A stretch of DNA of 64,000 nt, taken from assembly GCA_030765065.1 (NCBI GenBank), contig CM060979.1:111464350-111528349 (forward strand), written 5' to 3'. The DNA comes from Deroplatys truncata (lineage: Eukaryota; Arthropoda; Insecta; Mantodea; Mantidae). Position 1 is the stretch's first letter, and every line of letters begins with the position of its first letter. The notes below the pieces were generated by a model, which saw nothing but the letters and a program-made list of their open reading frames with translations, was not told the origin of the DNA and made no database searches. Positions 35,527 to 49,606 of the stretch are shown piece after piece. A program made the translations under genes and the position numbers.

Positions 35527-37149
35527 AGTAAGCAGTTTAGCTTCAAGTTAGATATCTACACTCAAAGGTAAGCAACAGCGGCCTAGGATAACTTGCGGCA
35601 GCTGTAAACGGTTTGGTGTCCCTGCCTAAAGTCTAGTAGCGGTTCAACGTTATTATATTTCATCCTGACTTCAGTGCTTACATTTTATATAGCTGGGAAA
35701 TCACAAGAGATACACAAAATTTGCTGGAGCAAGGTCCCTAAAATGTACAGTTTGTCATATAAATTTGTTTGCAGCATTAGCCTTTTCAAACAAATTGGCT
35801 GTCGTTCGGTTAGCTTTTCCAGTATTTTAAGCTAGGTATTTCAAAAGCGTTGTTTTTGAACTCTTGCAGAGAGTATTCAAGACTGGTTGATTGTCGTATC
35901 AACCTCCAGTATGCTCTTGTCTACTTGTCACAAAATGTGTAGGTACTGAAACCATTTCTGCAACATTATCTAATTAGAAGGGAGTGTACAGAAAGGAAAC
36001 GTTCATATTTGCTCGATAAGCAAATTAGAGTAGAGAGAAAGTGTGGTTGCAACAATCTAGCCATCACTCAGTGAGAAGTGTGGATACGTTGCACGCTTGC
36101 GGCACGTGCAGTAAACTACGCTAGGGAAGTAGGCTTCCTCTGCGAGCGAGAACAGCAGTGGGCGAAAGAAGCCAAGACAACCCAACCGCATTACGTATGG
36201 ATCTCACGTCATTCAACTCACTACTTTCTACCACAGCGTGGGTAACCAACACTGTACCCGTTAATTGCACAGTAATTCTAACAAAGGCAAGATGCACGCC
36301 TCCATCCATGCAAACCAAATGTCTGCTATTGGATATTTAGCTAAATGGCGTAACTCTCTTCCTTTTTTTAATCAGGTGTTTTTGTTACTCCTGTCTCTGT
36401 TGTCATGGTTAGTAAGCAGGAGAAATGCTGTTTATTTCCACCATTAACAAAATATTAGAATAAAGAGTTCTCAATGTATTATATCAGAATATTTAAGATG
36501 ACATAATTGGAGGATAGTTCAATTCAGGATGAAGAAAAAACTTAAATCAATCATTGTCTTTCTGTCATGGGACGATGTTCCAAATAAATATAGAGGTATT
36601 TTAGGTAATGTCTCCATTGGGTACTATGAAATATAAGAAGAATGGATTGTCCTGTAAATAACAGCAAATATAGGTGTATGTTGTATAGATTTCCTATGGC
36701 AGAGCAGAAATAAATAATAAAATATCAAATGTGTATTATCCGTATTCTTGTTATAGATATTTTAACAACATGGCTGAAATGCAAACAAGTCCCAATACTT
36801 ATTATTTCTGGGCTTTCGATTGCCCTCGTAAGGGTACTGATCAAAGGTTTGCCAATACAAATCCTGAAATCATCAGTGGCATTCAAATTATATCTTTATA
36901 CCCTGATATTTCGGAGGAGAGGGCTGACAATTTAAGAAGTTGACTTCCACAATTCTTCATATCTGCATGTAGAAATATATGTTCGCATTTGTACCGTTAT
37001 AATGAGATGTAATTCGTAGTTGAGTTATGATACTTTCTGACTTACTTGAACACGTCCGGATTTGTCACAGCATGGCTAACTTCTTAAATTATTCTTCAAG
37101 AGAAAAGCTTGTTTTGCTTGGTCGAAGCTTTAAAAGCAGTTAAAACAAC
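35527..37149 (+). other. Intron without recognised feature
   Basis: Two short overlapping forward frames at 36729-36943 have no recognised domain. Confidence 0.4.
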
Positions 37150-38016
37150 TAAATTTATACATTCACATGACTTTCTCTACCCACTACCATAGTTTATTTT
37201 TAAATAGCTTCTACAAAGTATTCTTAGGAAAGTTTGTTTTTATATCTACTTTATCTTAATGGAGAAACCTTTACAGAAATGGTTCGATTACACTTTTCGT
37301 TATAGGTGCAATAGGGATAGAGAAAATTGACTCGATAGTTCAGATGTTTAAAACCGCGACACTATAATATGCTGGCCTTAAAATTACATTCTCTTTCCAT
37401 GAAATCGCAGGAACAACGGAATAACGACAGCACTTAAAAAAGTGACAAACATATTGAAATATTCAAACCAATAATAACGGATATCTCAGAGATGGTTGAT
37501 GCCACAAACAAGTTACTTGAAAAAATTGTGTATTTTAAAGAGAACTGCATTTTTTTGTGCAGTAAGTTTTGTCTGTTAAAGTTTACATGTTACACAAAAT
37601 TCCTTTCTTCCTTCAGTATAGAAAATTTAAGATAAACTTTTAATTTGCCATGCAAATATCTTAAGACACATATGGTATTTTAAACAAAATTGATGTAGCC
37701 ATTTTTGAGAAAATAAAAAAAATATATATATCCAACGTTTTTCCATATAAAGCGCAGCTTGGGTTTGGGCATTTTCTTAAAACGTTTTGTATCGCATATT
37801 TGGAAGATATTGAACTTAAACATCGAATTCGGTATTTATCGAGCATTTCGTTTTAAAGTTATACTGTTCATAGGTATCATACACGTGAACCTTTTCATAA
37901 AAATGATTTTCTTGGATATAGGGGACCTCATAACATGTATTTCCATTAAAACCTCGACAACGCCTCATTTTTGGGTGAAAGGCAAATACTTCCTCTCACG
38001 TAGGCAGATAAAGTAA
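37150..38016 (-). mobile_element. R1 copy, full length, diverged
   Basis: Reverse copy from CATTCACATGACTTTCTCTA to GGCAGATAAAGTAAAAATG. The core microsatellite is almost lost (CATAGGTATCATACACGTGA), so it is probably an old copy. Confidence 0.8.
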
Positions 38017-39113
38017 AAATGTATGTAAATGCTCTCGAAACTCTTGAGCTAGTGAACAGCGTGGATTTTCAATACACTTACAAAGGTTTCATTTCAAAAC
38101 TTTCCAGTCTATAACGCATATGTAAATCAAATTTTATTTTATTAGTTAAACAAGCGATATGTTGCAACATACATGTTTAAAACCACTGTTACCTAAGCTA
38201 GCAATGTCCCTTCGGACTTAACCCTTACTGTATTTAGACTGGCAAGTTTATAAATAAAACCTTGGATACTGTACTAGTTCTTAAATACACATTAATGTAC
38301 TGTTCATTTTTCGTGCTTATAGTCAACATTCCTTCATATGCATGAGACATACCGCCATTTCACTAGTGGCATCGCGCCAGCTTTTCGCATCACACTTGTT
38401 TTGTTACCTTCGCAATGAAGGAAGTACGAGAAGCAGGAGTGAATTTCTGGGAATAATATGCCTAGATAGCACTTAATGTAATTACGGATTTTGCATGCAT
38501 TTAAACGCTCGCTGTCGATGAAACGCGTGCAAATGCAAAGCCTTACATGTTACACTTAACGTGACGTGATGTGATGCGCCGTAACGTAAAATTCTCATTT
38601 AGCCTTTACTTAAAGTCACTTTAGAATTTGTAAATGTCAATTTTCTTTCCCTTTTCCTTGAATTATCATTGCTTCTATAGCCATAAAGTTCGGAAATTAA
38701 AAGTAGGACCTTGCATAATTGCAACTCGCCTTTGAAGGTATGCTACCTCGGTGTATTTAAGATCGCCTTAAAGGTATTCCAGGAAGCGTATATCAGCTGA
38801 GAAGTTTAATGTGCGTTCGCGCATTTACCACTATAGTTTAGTCATAGACCTTAGGACCGGAAAGCCATGGTAACACTGACGCTTCAGTTCTGATTTAACT
38901 CTCCAACTTTAGCCTACACACTGCCAATGTGAAGAAACGTTAACAATAATCTTTAAAATATTTGCAAATGTTTGGTTTTCGTTAATCTTTTGTGTTGTAA
39001 ACATCTAGCGGAACATAATAACTATATATTGTAGTCAGGGACATGCAACGCTTGTTTGATTCAATTTGCTTTGATTTATATAAAAATGGAGGTGGGTTAT
39101 ATCCTCGCGTGGC

Positions 39114-39146
39114 ACTAAAACTAGTTAAAAGTTAACTAGTTTTAGT
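39114..39146 (+). repeat. Perfect short inverted repeat (15-bp stem, 3-nt loop)
   Basis: ACTAAAACTAGTTAA, loop AAG, TTAACTAGTTTTAGT. Confidence 0.95.
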
Positions 39147-40408
39147 TAAATAGAGCTTTTCCTTTAATTAGGAGCAGTGGACTTTTAATTTAATTCTTTG
39201 TAAGAATATGTTCTTCTAGTTTTACAAAACCCAATAGGTTGTTTGACTCACGTGAAGTTCATCGAAATATAGATACAATATGAGTATCACGAGTACGAGT
39301 ATGGTAAAATTGGTTAATTGCCCTCTATCTTAGAGAAACGTTTTCGTAAAGCTAGACCGTATTTTAAATTTTAAAACCTCGCTCTCCACAGGTGTTAATT
39401 AACACAGATAGTAATCAAAACGAAGGTTACACCTTTAGCTTTAAAGTTAATTCCTCAGCTTTCATTCTCCAGGACGACATTTTGAATCCCAACTGGATTA
39501 ATCTTGTTGGTTTTCCTCAGGAGAATTAATATCTTTAGGGCCATATTGATGCATTTGATCTGTACTTTTATCCGATGTGATCTCTCCCATAAAGGATGTT
39601 AACTAAATAACAAAAAATAAGAATCAACATACCATAAATACATTTTGGAAATACTTCATGGGAAATTTCAAGCCCTCTTGCGAAAAACATGAAAGCAGTT
39701 TGTGATTAGCCCAATATAAAACAAATTTTTGCGCATGTATTAAAATAATTATCAGTAACTCCAGATTAATTTGTTCTAAGATTACCAGGACTTAACTTGA
39801 AAAGGAGCCATAGCCATCTGAAGTTTTAGCAAAGAAATTTGGTTCATCTCACTGCGCGTGTTTATTAAGCTGGAACAGCTTTGACTTGTGTATCACAATC
39901 GTGGGTTACAAATGAGAAAGAACTGTACTTAGTAAACATTAATTACTACCTCATTAGCAGATAGGGAACCAACAATTTGTTTGCTAAAACTACTGCGGCA
40001 AAAATTTCGTGGACTTATAAAATTATATTCTTTAAATTTATACTTGGGCCTAAATTCAAAACTGATTTTGAATATTCTATATAGATTTTTTCGCCACCTG
40101 CGTCGGTATTTCAAGCGGATATGAAAAACGAAACTCGCTTGCTCACTCACTCACACTTACTATACAAATATTGCATATGTCTATCTTAAATGGCCCTAGT
40201 TGTCCACCTCTGTGGCGTGTCTGGCTTCAAATCCCATAGCGCCTGGTTGGAGTAAGTTGTTTATAAATATATTTTCCCAGGGGTTTTCTCCTTTCAGATG
40301 TCGGGTAAATATAAGCTGTATGGACCACGCGCTCATTTGGGCATTCAAGCGTTCATTGATTTCATTCACCATTTACATAGAGCGGCGTTACAGCAGGCGT
40401 GAAACACA

Positions 40409-40411
40409 CAG

Positions 40412-40451
<40 letters not shown>

Positions 40452-40452
40452 C
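40409..40452 (+). repeat. (CT)n microsatellite
   Basis: CT run with one TTT interruption. Confidence 0.95.
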
Positions 40453-40669
40453 CTCATATAAAAAGTCTTTAGTTAACAGTTTCTCGCTAGACGATAATCT
40501 TGTTCTGCCTTTTTCCCCTGTGCATAAAAATAGGCGTTTTGGATTTCCTCTTTATGAGATTTAGGAAGTCACAATATAGCATCCATTAACAAACAATATC
40601 GCATCATATTATTGTTACCTTGAGAGCGCTTATTTCCTCTCCAGATCTTTTAATGTAAATTCTCTCCTT

Positions 40670-40675
<6 letters not shown>

Positions 40676-40712
<37 letters not shown>
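40676..40712 (+). repeat. (CT)n microsatellite
   Basis: Second CT run 230 bp after the first. Confidence 0.95.
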
Positions 40713-40714
<2 letters not shown>

Positions 40715-41325
40715 GCACCAACATGAAGATTTTCAGACAGAGAAGAAGCCATTGTCCCTTTCACTACTAACGATGTATCCGTTGTAGCGCTGTATTATTT
40801 CGTGGTCGTCATCTTCCATTAGCTTTGCTTTCTTCCCTCGGCATGTGTCTTGGTTTGTGCTATCCGATTTCTGAATGGCACGATTTATGGCGTTGACCGC
40901 AGTTTTTGGTCTTTATTTTGGATACGGAAAAGATCTGCGGTTTTCGCACAAATTGCCCTGCGCTGTGTACGTTCCTTCAAAGAAAAGAATAGCAGAACTG
41001 TCAGACCTTTCGGCAAGTTTAAACCTTTATTGCTCTTTAGAAAGTTAATAATCACACTTTTGGAGTTAGTACAAGTCTCTGTCAATGTCAGACGATTTGC
41101 CGGTGTCCGAGCTCTGCTTTGGCTCAACGATAAACACAGTGACAGGTTGCTAGAATGAGTTCACAGCCTAATAATAGGTTAACCTAGAAAAATGCCGCTG
41201 GAGTATAGAATACCCGAGATATTCATAACATACGAACTTCAATTTTAGTTTTGTGAATAAAGGATACCTATTCGGTGTATAAAATTTTATGTCGCTCCTG
41301 ATTTTAGAACATAAAGAGAAGCTAA

Positions 41326-41377
41326 ATTATTATTATTATTATTATTATTATCATCATCATTATCATTATTATCATCT
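41326..41377 (+). repeat. (ATT)n/(ATC)n microsatellite
   Basis: ATT units passing into ATC/ATT mixture. Confidence 0.9.
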
Positions 41378-43079
41378 CAGGCCTAATAATAAAAAATCGG
41401 CGAGAAACACCTGCACTACAGTTCAGTGTTAACTAACCAACTTTGAAAACAATCAAATACCGTGTCCCATTATCCCGAAACCGAAGACAGGAGCTGGCAT
41501 AGAGATATTGTTGCATCTGTTTCTGGCTCCTGTCAGTCCAACTCAATCACTAATACGTGGCCGTAAATAAAAACTACAGACTAAATCAAAACAACCTACA
41601 ATTTGATAGAAACGAGATCATGGTTAAAAGACTATATTTTACCTGTTTCATACAGGCTGTACCTTTGGGGAACGTAATTATTACTTAAAGAATATTCTCA
41701 ATTAATACTTTTAAGCTTTTTCTCAGCTAAAACTGGTGAGGTTTTCTCGGGATTCCAGGAAAGTAACGTACTGATAAAGGCCACGGAGCTATGATGACTG
41801 TAAGCTCTATTTTAAATGTAACAGTTTGATATGTAGCTAGTCAATGAGCTGAGAGCGTCTTAGACTTGAAAGCACACCGTTGAAAAATTAATTGGCATAA
41901 ATTGCAACGCTTACATTTTTAGCTCTTTTGTGCAATGTTTTAAATTGGAATTTCCAGTTTAATTTGATAGAGTCCTTCGTTTTATGCCAAGGCCGCGGAT
42001 CGCGCGAATGCGCACACAGTCTATTACACTGCGGAACTTTCCGTTCCGTAACTCCCGCGTTACTTACTCACGAGTATTAGTAACATATGTAATGAGTACT
42101 AACCTTGTAAGTTATGTTGAAAATGGTGTCCATCTGCGCGAAGACATTCTTGACATCGTCGGATGAGATTACCATTCACAAGCATACGTTTTTCTTGCGT
42201 ATTGTTAATAATTTCTGCTTTTATATTGCCCTAAGTTCGTTTATGGTGTGGGGATTGTTCCTCAAAGATTTATTTTTTAGCGTTTAGCGATCCCGTGGTT
42301 CTAAATTTATTGACAAAACATCTCACAGTATCTCTACCCGGAATTGATAATCAGGAAATTGCTGCTGAAATTGTCAACACACCTGTCTATATGATTCAGT
42401 TTTTACGTATGTATCATATATAAAAATACCTTGTTCAAGCGTGAATTTGTTGGCAGGCATTTCCATGGACTAATAAGAGAAAAAAATATTCCCAAGGAAA
42501 TTACACACAACACACATATTGTCGAAACGCTTCAGAACACGAAGAGAAAGCAACGACTGAGATAGCTCACATACCCTTGATACGTCCTGCAGTGCTTCTG
42601 CGCAGTCATAATACCGAGGTCACTGTCATCACGGCCGTTACGCATATAAGGCAGTTGTGGCCTTGGCATAAAACGAAGGCACTGTACTCTATCCACAATA
42701 CCTGTATTTTAAACACATTTTTTAAAAAATGGTCTTCCATTTGTCATTTTGCACTCTGAATTCTACATTACTTCACAGAAATAAATTGTGACTTTATACT
42801 TCTGTTAAAATTGGCAACTTCCACGCTTCCAACCCATGTGATTTTTAGTTTGAGCAGCCTTTACTGCGATACATTTTAACGAAGAGGTGTGCAACTAAGA
42901 GAGAATCCGATATTCTTTAGTAAACGAGATTATTGTGTAAAAGTAGATTAATGAACTTAGAAGCTCTACATCATGTAAAAAAAAAATCAGTCTGTAAATT
43001 GTTTCGAAGATAATGGGGGTCATGAAGTTAGCACATTTAATATTTGCCAGATAGGTATTTTAATCTTCCTCTAGAATCT

Positions 43080-43350
43080 GAAATCTTTATATTCTACAGG
43101 GAAATTGTTTAATCTCCGGGGAAAAGAAGTAAAAAGAGAACTTAATTTATATTGTTAACAGATGCCCTGTTCTGTGCATAAAGGAAAATTCAAGATATGC
43201 AATTACTTGTCATTCTGTTAGCTTAACTGTATGTAAATTCTTAAAACGTTTTCTTAGAAAATAAATGAGTAAAGTAAAGTGATAACTGGGATGGATGGAT
43301 TTCTCTGAAAAGATTTGCTGCGCATGTTCAGAAGAAGTTTAACTCTAAGG
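43080..43350 (-). mobile_element. Degenerate R1 fragment
   Basis: GGAAAATTCAAGATATGCAA, GGGATGGATGGATTTCTCTG and AAAAGATTTGCTGCGCATGT follow the reversed R1 middle region in order. No ends are seen. Confidence 0.5.
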
Positions 43351-46226
43351 GGGACCGATGGGCAAAAATTACAATTAAGGTTTTGTAATTATTAAATTAT
43401 TATGTCTGATTCTCTAGGAACGTTTTCGCGTAAATCCTTTTATATCGAAGTGAACGCAAAGGCTTACGTGAGGATTTAAATAACTCTGAGCGGAGTGCGT
43501 ATTATAGCATTTCAGGCTTTTTTGCTCTTTCTTACATTTCTCCAACATTTCTTGAAGTTTCTTCCGAAATTTGTAGCACGTTAATCAGTTTCTAACTTAT
43601 GCATTTATATACAAATGTACATTTTATGAAAAATACATCAGCAGAACTTCAGGCCAGTTAATATCAACGAGTTATCCAATGCGTTTTTCTGGATTGTAAT
43701 ATTTTCAGCATTTAAAATGCTCCTTACGATGCAATTTGTAATCTTTTCGAACAACTTTGAAATAGTTTCTCCAATGCTGACTAATTAAAACTTACTATGC
43801 AGTTATTATTGTGAGGCAAATGTGTTACACCAGCAAGCTCACCCATTTTTGATAGGCATGTACCTTTTTTGTTTTGTTTTGTTTTGTTTTGTTGTGCAGA
43901 AGCCGAAATTAGAATTGAAACAAAAATAATTTTTTGAAAAGCAAATAATTTAAAACTATATTTCTTAGCAAACTTTTTCTCTAGGTCAATAAGGAACATA
44001 AGTCTGAAATGTTTTAAAAAATAATGAAAATTGCATCAAAAGAGAATTTTTTAATAAAATAGCTTAAATTCGTGCTTAACAATGCATAATCCAGGAATGA
44101 CCCAATACATGTGTGTATACCAAACTTTACAACAGCTTTTCTTTATACCGACATAAGCTGCGGTAAACTTTTCAAGAATCTCAATAGAATTGGGTTTTGG
44201 AAAATTCACAGATCGGTGCCCTTTAATAACAAAATGCCAAATTTGATATTTTTGTGAACGTTCAGTTTTGTGTTAAATATGTTTTCCACAAATTGTCATA
44301 TAGTCAGAAGTACAATGAACACACATATTCACCTGTTTTCAGGTCGACTTTTTCCAGGACATGTTTTGAAACTTCGATTGCATAGCGCCTGAGAACGCAT
44401 GAATTTTCTTGTACTCCGTTTTTGCACTGCACTCCGGGAAGGTCTGTGGTCTGTGGCGAGCATAAAATAAATTGTCCAGCACTGCTTCAGCTTTCATTTT
44501 TTTTTCTTCTTCCCGTTTTGCTTCTTATTCGGAAAGACCTTGATGACGCTGTAGGATGATGCATCGAGAAGGGTACGTTGGTGAAATCTTTGCCATTCGC
44601 TCCCTTCCCAATTCATTCCTTTCCCCGCTTCACCCTCGTTACCATCCCCCTCTCTTCGACTGTCTCTCCCTCCCTTCCTCTGAGGCATCCTGGTGATCTA
44701 GTTTCTGCGCAAAGTGGAGTGCTTCTGAATTTGTTTCTCGGACGGCATTGTTCACCTCGCAGATGCATCAGATCAGGGTTGTCCAAGCTGCGACGCGGCG
44801 TCAGATGATTTGGCTGACATTTCTTCCAGAACGATAAAATAAGAAAAGTGTAGGGTCCTTTATTAAAAACCCCACGAAATAAGAGGTTCGCTAATCTTAG
44901 TTGGTATTGAATATAAATATAAAGTATGAGCAGCTCTAAAAAATAAATTAGTATAAGAAATAGTATCCAAATGTTATAAACTATGAATTAGACGTAATGT
45001 TTGTTAACGGACCAGATTAGGAAGTTAACGTGACAGTTGGGGTTTTGATGTCATGCCTTTCTTCTCTTATTTACTGCTCTCTTTTCGCAATAACATGTTT
45101 TTTGTTTGTGCTTTTTTTAAAACTCTTTCTTGCCATGTTAATCTTGCAGTAATCCATTAAATTTTTCTTCTGTTCTCTCTTCTTAGTGTTGGTGTGTTGT
45201 TAACTCCTACTCGTCACTCAAATTTTTATAGTATCTACCTTATACTATACTATATAAGAGATTGTGTGAAATTATCACCGTTGGAGAAAGTTTAGGAGTG
45301 TGACACATCAGATTTTGCTGTTTGGGAAAGGTTGTAAAAATGCAATGGGTCACTGCGTCTGCTTTGGGCTAGTCGATATACGGTGTTGTATGGTCAAGAC
45401 TTCTCATTTGAAGATGTTCCTAAATTGTGGTATACCGTTTGTATATAAGGACAACAGTGGGCAGCAGTTCGTAGAAGACCTCGGTCTAGCGTCGATAATT
45501 TTCTATAAAACCATTTTCACTTAAGTGTAGCGAAAAATTGCTTAGCAATTACATTTGGACTGCACTTTGGAGATTGTCTCGTCTATCTATACATGATAGG
45601 TTGCATGTTCCTGGATCTCGGGAGAGAAACACTTTTTCCTCACCCCCGGGGAAGCTGATACAGTAAGTGTACAGTCATCAAACGCGTATCAAGCAATGAA
45701 TATTGTTTCAAGTTTAATACAGGTGACATAAACTAAGGTCACCTGGCTGATTTTGGTCTCTCATTTGAGATAAATCTGCTCATACTTAATGCAATAGATT
45801 ACAAGCTTGAATCCTCAAGAGGATGGAAGTACATGTGCTGTCGGGAATTGTTACTAGGATCGCCGTTATTGGCTCGTCACGTCGCTGTCAGGTAACACTG
45901 AAAGCATTTTCATTTATATATCTTTGCGCCCTCGTGTATTCTGTTAAGGAGTAGACGCTGCGAGCTGGCGCCGTGCATGCAAAGCCGTGCTGTATGTATG
46001 TAGAACGTGACGCCTGGGAGAATACCACGCCTGTCTCTCCTACTCATTGACTCGCGCTTCAAATCGATATCCTAGACGTCATCGGCGCTGTGTAGAGCTG
46101 CTGTTTCAGCTTGGACACTCGCCTCTAAGGACATCTTATACGCCACTGAGTTACAAACGCGCATTCGTCAAAGGTTTCTCATCCCATACACCAGCCTTTG
46201 AGTTTTAGCAATAAGTCTGACGTTTA
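43351..46226 (+). other. Intron without recognised gene
   Basis: A short (TTTTG)n run lies at about 43869-43892. GGAGTGTGACACATCAGATT at 45294-45313 is probably an isolated R1 3' end. Nothing else is supported. Confidence 0.4.
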
Positions 46227-47031
46227 TTATTTTTACTTTCTCTACCTCGTACGTAGTAGGTGGAGAAGGTATCGCATTCAACCGAGATTTCACCGGAAAT
46301 AATATTTTGAGACTCTGAATACAAAAGAAGCATTTTTAGAAAATTGTTCGAGTGTCTATGAGCAGCGTAACTCAAAAACGAAAAATTTTGGTGTTTAAGT
46401 TCAGTATTTTCCAAAGAAAATCTCCCTACACCAAACTACCCTTTATATGGAACACTTTTCAAATTTTTTTATTTTCTAAAAATGGCACTAATTATTTTGA
46501 TTTAAATACCACATATTAAAATATTTACATGACAAATAAAATGTATATATTGAATTCCCTGGAATAGCCTTCGAAGTCCTCTTCATTCGGAAGAAATTTT
46601 GTATAATCTTGTATATCTAACTCGTAAACTTAAGCGATAGACGAAAACGTACGGCACAAGTAATGTAGATCTCTTTAAGACATACTATTAATTTTAAATA
46701 AATGTTTGTGGCATCACTCATTTCCGAGATATCCGTTATTAATGGTTCGAATTGTTCCATGCTTAACCAATCATTTAAAGTCCTATATTCACTTGTTTCT
46801 CACGGTTCCATGGAAACAGTATGGAATTTTAAGGCCAGCTATAGCGTCCAGTTCTTAAACATTTGACTATCGCTGTTACATTTCTATCTATAATGAAAGG
46901 TGTAATGTAGCTATTTCTGCTAAAGTTTATTTTGATTAAAATGTAGTACGGGGCTTTAGTAAGACCTGTTAAATACCCAGTAATGAGTGATATTGGGTAG
47001 AGAAAGACATGTATCACATCAGATTTTTAGA
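46227..47031 (+). mobile_element. R1 copy, full length
   Basis: Starts TACTTTCTCTACCTCGTACG with its palindromic partner TAGTAGGTGGAGAAGG, and ends GGGTAGAGAAAGACATGTAT then CACATCAGATTTTT. The core microsatellite is reduced to GAGTGTCTATGAGCAGCG. Confidence 0.85.
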
Positions 47032-47486
47032 TATCATTGGAAAGATGAATAAATAACAGAAAGTGGTATTATTTCAGATATGCAGTTTTATTCGTCGTAT
47101 ACTGCAACGCAGTATTTATTTAAACATTTACCAAATAACACTATATTTGGGCGCAAAGGGATTTAAAACGTGGCGCCCCAGGTCCCTGTAAGTAAACAAA
47201 TCGCTGTATACTATTTTCTGCATGTAACTTTTTTAACGGCGCTAATATTAGTAGTTGTAAGACATATTGCGACATCTTGCCTCAAGCAGTTGGCTTGTGA
47301 TCTACGGATAGCCTAAGAGTTGCCTTCTATACCATCTCTTTTTGTTTATTTTGACGGTGATCAGCATTATTTCCTACCTTTTGCTGCAATGTGTGCCTTG
47401 TGGTTGTGAAAAGCGGTTCTCCGTGTTTTATTTAACTCTTGGAAATGTATATCTAGGCATTTTTATATTTATGTAATGTGTAACTA

Positions 47487-48376
47487 CGAGGGCTGATCAA
47501 TAAAGACTGAGACTGATTTTTTTTCACAGATATTTATTACTCCATTTCAATGTTGACATGATCTTTTTCAAAGTAGTCCCCTCCTAACTGAATGCACTTT
47601 TTATACGTCTCTGCCAGTCCTCGAACACATGGTGCAGGCCATTCTTTGTCAGGTCTTTGGAATCGCCTCACTTTTCTTTAGCACTGTTTCAGTGCTCTCA
47701 AATCGAATGCCCCGGAGCTTTGCCTTTAGTAATGAGAATAAAAAGAAATCACAGGGGGTAAGACCGGGGCTTTAAGGCGGATGCGGCACACAGGTAATGT
47801 TGAATTTAGCCAAAAATTCCTGGACTTGATTTGCGACGTGAGGCCGCGCGTTGTCGTGATGAAGTCGCCACCCAGTCCGATTATGTTCTGAACGTTTCCT
47901 TGTAATGTGCTTCCTCAGTGTAGCCAATACTGACGTGTAGTAGCTGCTGTAACAGTAGTGTGAGGGGGGAACTGCATGCTGGTAAATCATTCCATTCCGA
48001 AACACCAGGCCCACCTTGCTTAGCACAGAGGACTCGCCCTTCTTTGAAGTCCAACCACCTAAACACCGTTGCACGAGGTAGTGCATCTTCACCGTATGCT
48101 TGCTTCAGCTTTTCGAAAGTTTCAAGGCTGTATGATTTAAACGAAAATAAAATTTTATTGCGCTGTATTGCTCCTCTCGTGTCACCTCTATTTTGTGGTA
48201 TGCGAAATTCAAATAGGGATATACAGCATTACTACCAACCTACCGTTACGAGAGTGCTATTGCTTGTGGACATTATACATGAAACCCTGCTCTTTTCAAG
48301 TATTCGTGGTAGAGACATAAATCTATCAAGGAAACTACAGAAAAAAATCAGTCTCAGTCTTTATTATCAGCCCTCG
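47487..48376 (-). mobile_element. Mariner element, internally deleted (890 bp)
   Basis: Flanked by TA on both sides. The left end CGAGGGCTGATCAATAAAGA is matched by the inverted right end (complement CGAGGGCTGATAATAAAGAC), both continuing into GACTGAGACTGATTTTTT. Full mariners are about 1.3 kb; here the middle is lost. Confidence 0.9.
47770..48110 (-). pseudogene. Mariner transposase remnant: HTH joined to catalytic C-part
   Basis: The reverse strand holds the DNA-binding part (FEKLKQAYGEDALP, FRWLDFKEGR) followed by a deletion that removes the first catalytic Asp. It then resumes at NGMIYQHAVPPSHYC and, after frame changes, HHDNARPHVANQVQEFLAKF (second catalytic Asp). A stop replaces the Tyr of the PPYSPDLAPCD block; the third catalytic Asp is still coded just after it. 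Non-functional. Confidence 0.85.
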
Positions 48377-48797
48377 TATTATATTACTAACCGTGCTTCG
48401 GGTAAAATTTCTCGTTGTTTAGTTGTTGAGAAAGAATACGTTATGTAGGCTTCTCCGTGCATGTAATTTGCTGGACATCCCCTGGTTAACGCTTAGTTAG
48501 GAAATTACTGTTGTATATGTATTTTTTTAAACATGAATGGTTATACAAACAGTACATTTTCGAGTGTAATTTTAATATGCGCATATATGTCTTGTTTCCT
48601 TTTTGTAAATATTTCGCAATTGGGTGGCTGATATTAACATCTCGGCTTGTGACAATTGAATGGTAACAAAATACTGGCACAATATATTCAACAGCATTTT
48701 CAACACCAGCTGTTGTACACGTATCCAAACTCGGCGTACCTACATAATTTTATGTCAGCAGCGGCGAAAATTCACGCGCGCAATACCATGCAGCAGG
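48377..48797 (+). other. Intron between mariner and R1 copy
   Basis: No feature recognised. Confidence 0.4.
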
Positions 48798-49606
48798 TGT
48801 TACAGTCACATGACTTCTCTACCCACTATCGTTTATTGTATAGCTTCCACAAACTATTCTTATGAAAGCTTATTTTTCATTTAATCGAAATATACCTTTG
48901 CATAAATAGTTTATCATACATTTCGTTATAGGTGGTGAAATGGTATAGAGGAAGTTTATCGATAGATATAACAAGCTACTTGGCTCTTGGAATTCAAACT
49001 CCTTCCATGACATTGCAGGAAACAAAAATAGCGACAGCACTTTAAAAATGAAAAAAAAAAGTTGAAAAATTCAAACCAATAATAAGGATATGTTGTATAT
49101 GACTGATGTCTTAGAAAAAGTTATTTGAAATAAATTGTGTGTTTTAAAGAGGTTTATACTTTTTGTGTAGTACGTTTTTGTCTATCTTATACAAAGGTGT
49201 ATAAAACTCCTTTCTAATGAAGAGGAATACTTCTCAGGCCATTCCTAGTAAATTCATGATATACACTTTATTTTTCATGTAAATATCTTAAATGCCTATA
49301 TGGTATCTTAATAAAACTCGTTAGTCATTTTTAGAAAAAATATTGCATAATTTTCTATGTAAAGGGTAGTTTGGGATGGGAGGATTTTCTTGAAAAGCTT
49401 CGTGTCGCATCTTTGGAAGATACTGAACTTAAATACAAAGTTTGGTATTATTTACCGCACTTCTCGTTTTTTAGTTTCACAGATAATCTACACACGCGGA
49501 CCATCTAAAAAAAATGGGGGGCGGCTCAAAGTGTCTCAGAACATGTATTACCGTTAAATTTCGATATCGAGTTTTTTGGTGGAATACAAAACTTCCTCTA
49601 CTTGTA

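Larger units (their letters stand above)
38017..43079 (+). other. Long AT-rich intron stretch
   Basis: Holds simple repeats (40409-40450, 40676-40708, 41326-41380), a perfect hairpin at 39114-39146 and no recognised gene. A tRNA-like fragment may lie near 40200-40250. Confidence 0.4.

Noticed and set aside
40850-41158. 102-codon forward frame with an 80-codon antisense frame
   Set aside because: No recognised domain, no splice context and no conservation that can be judged; probably chance.
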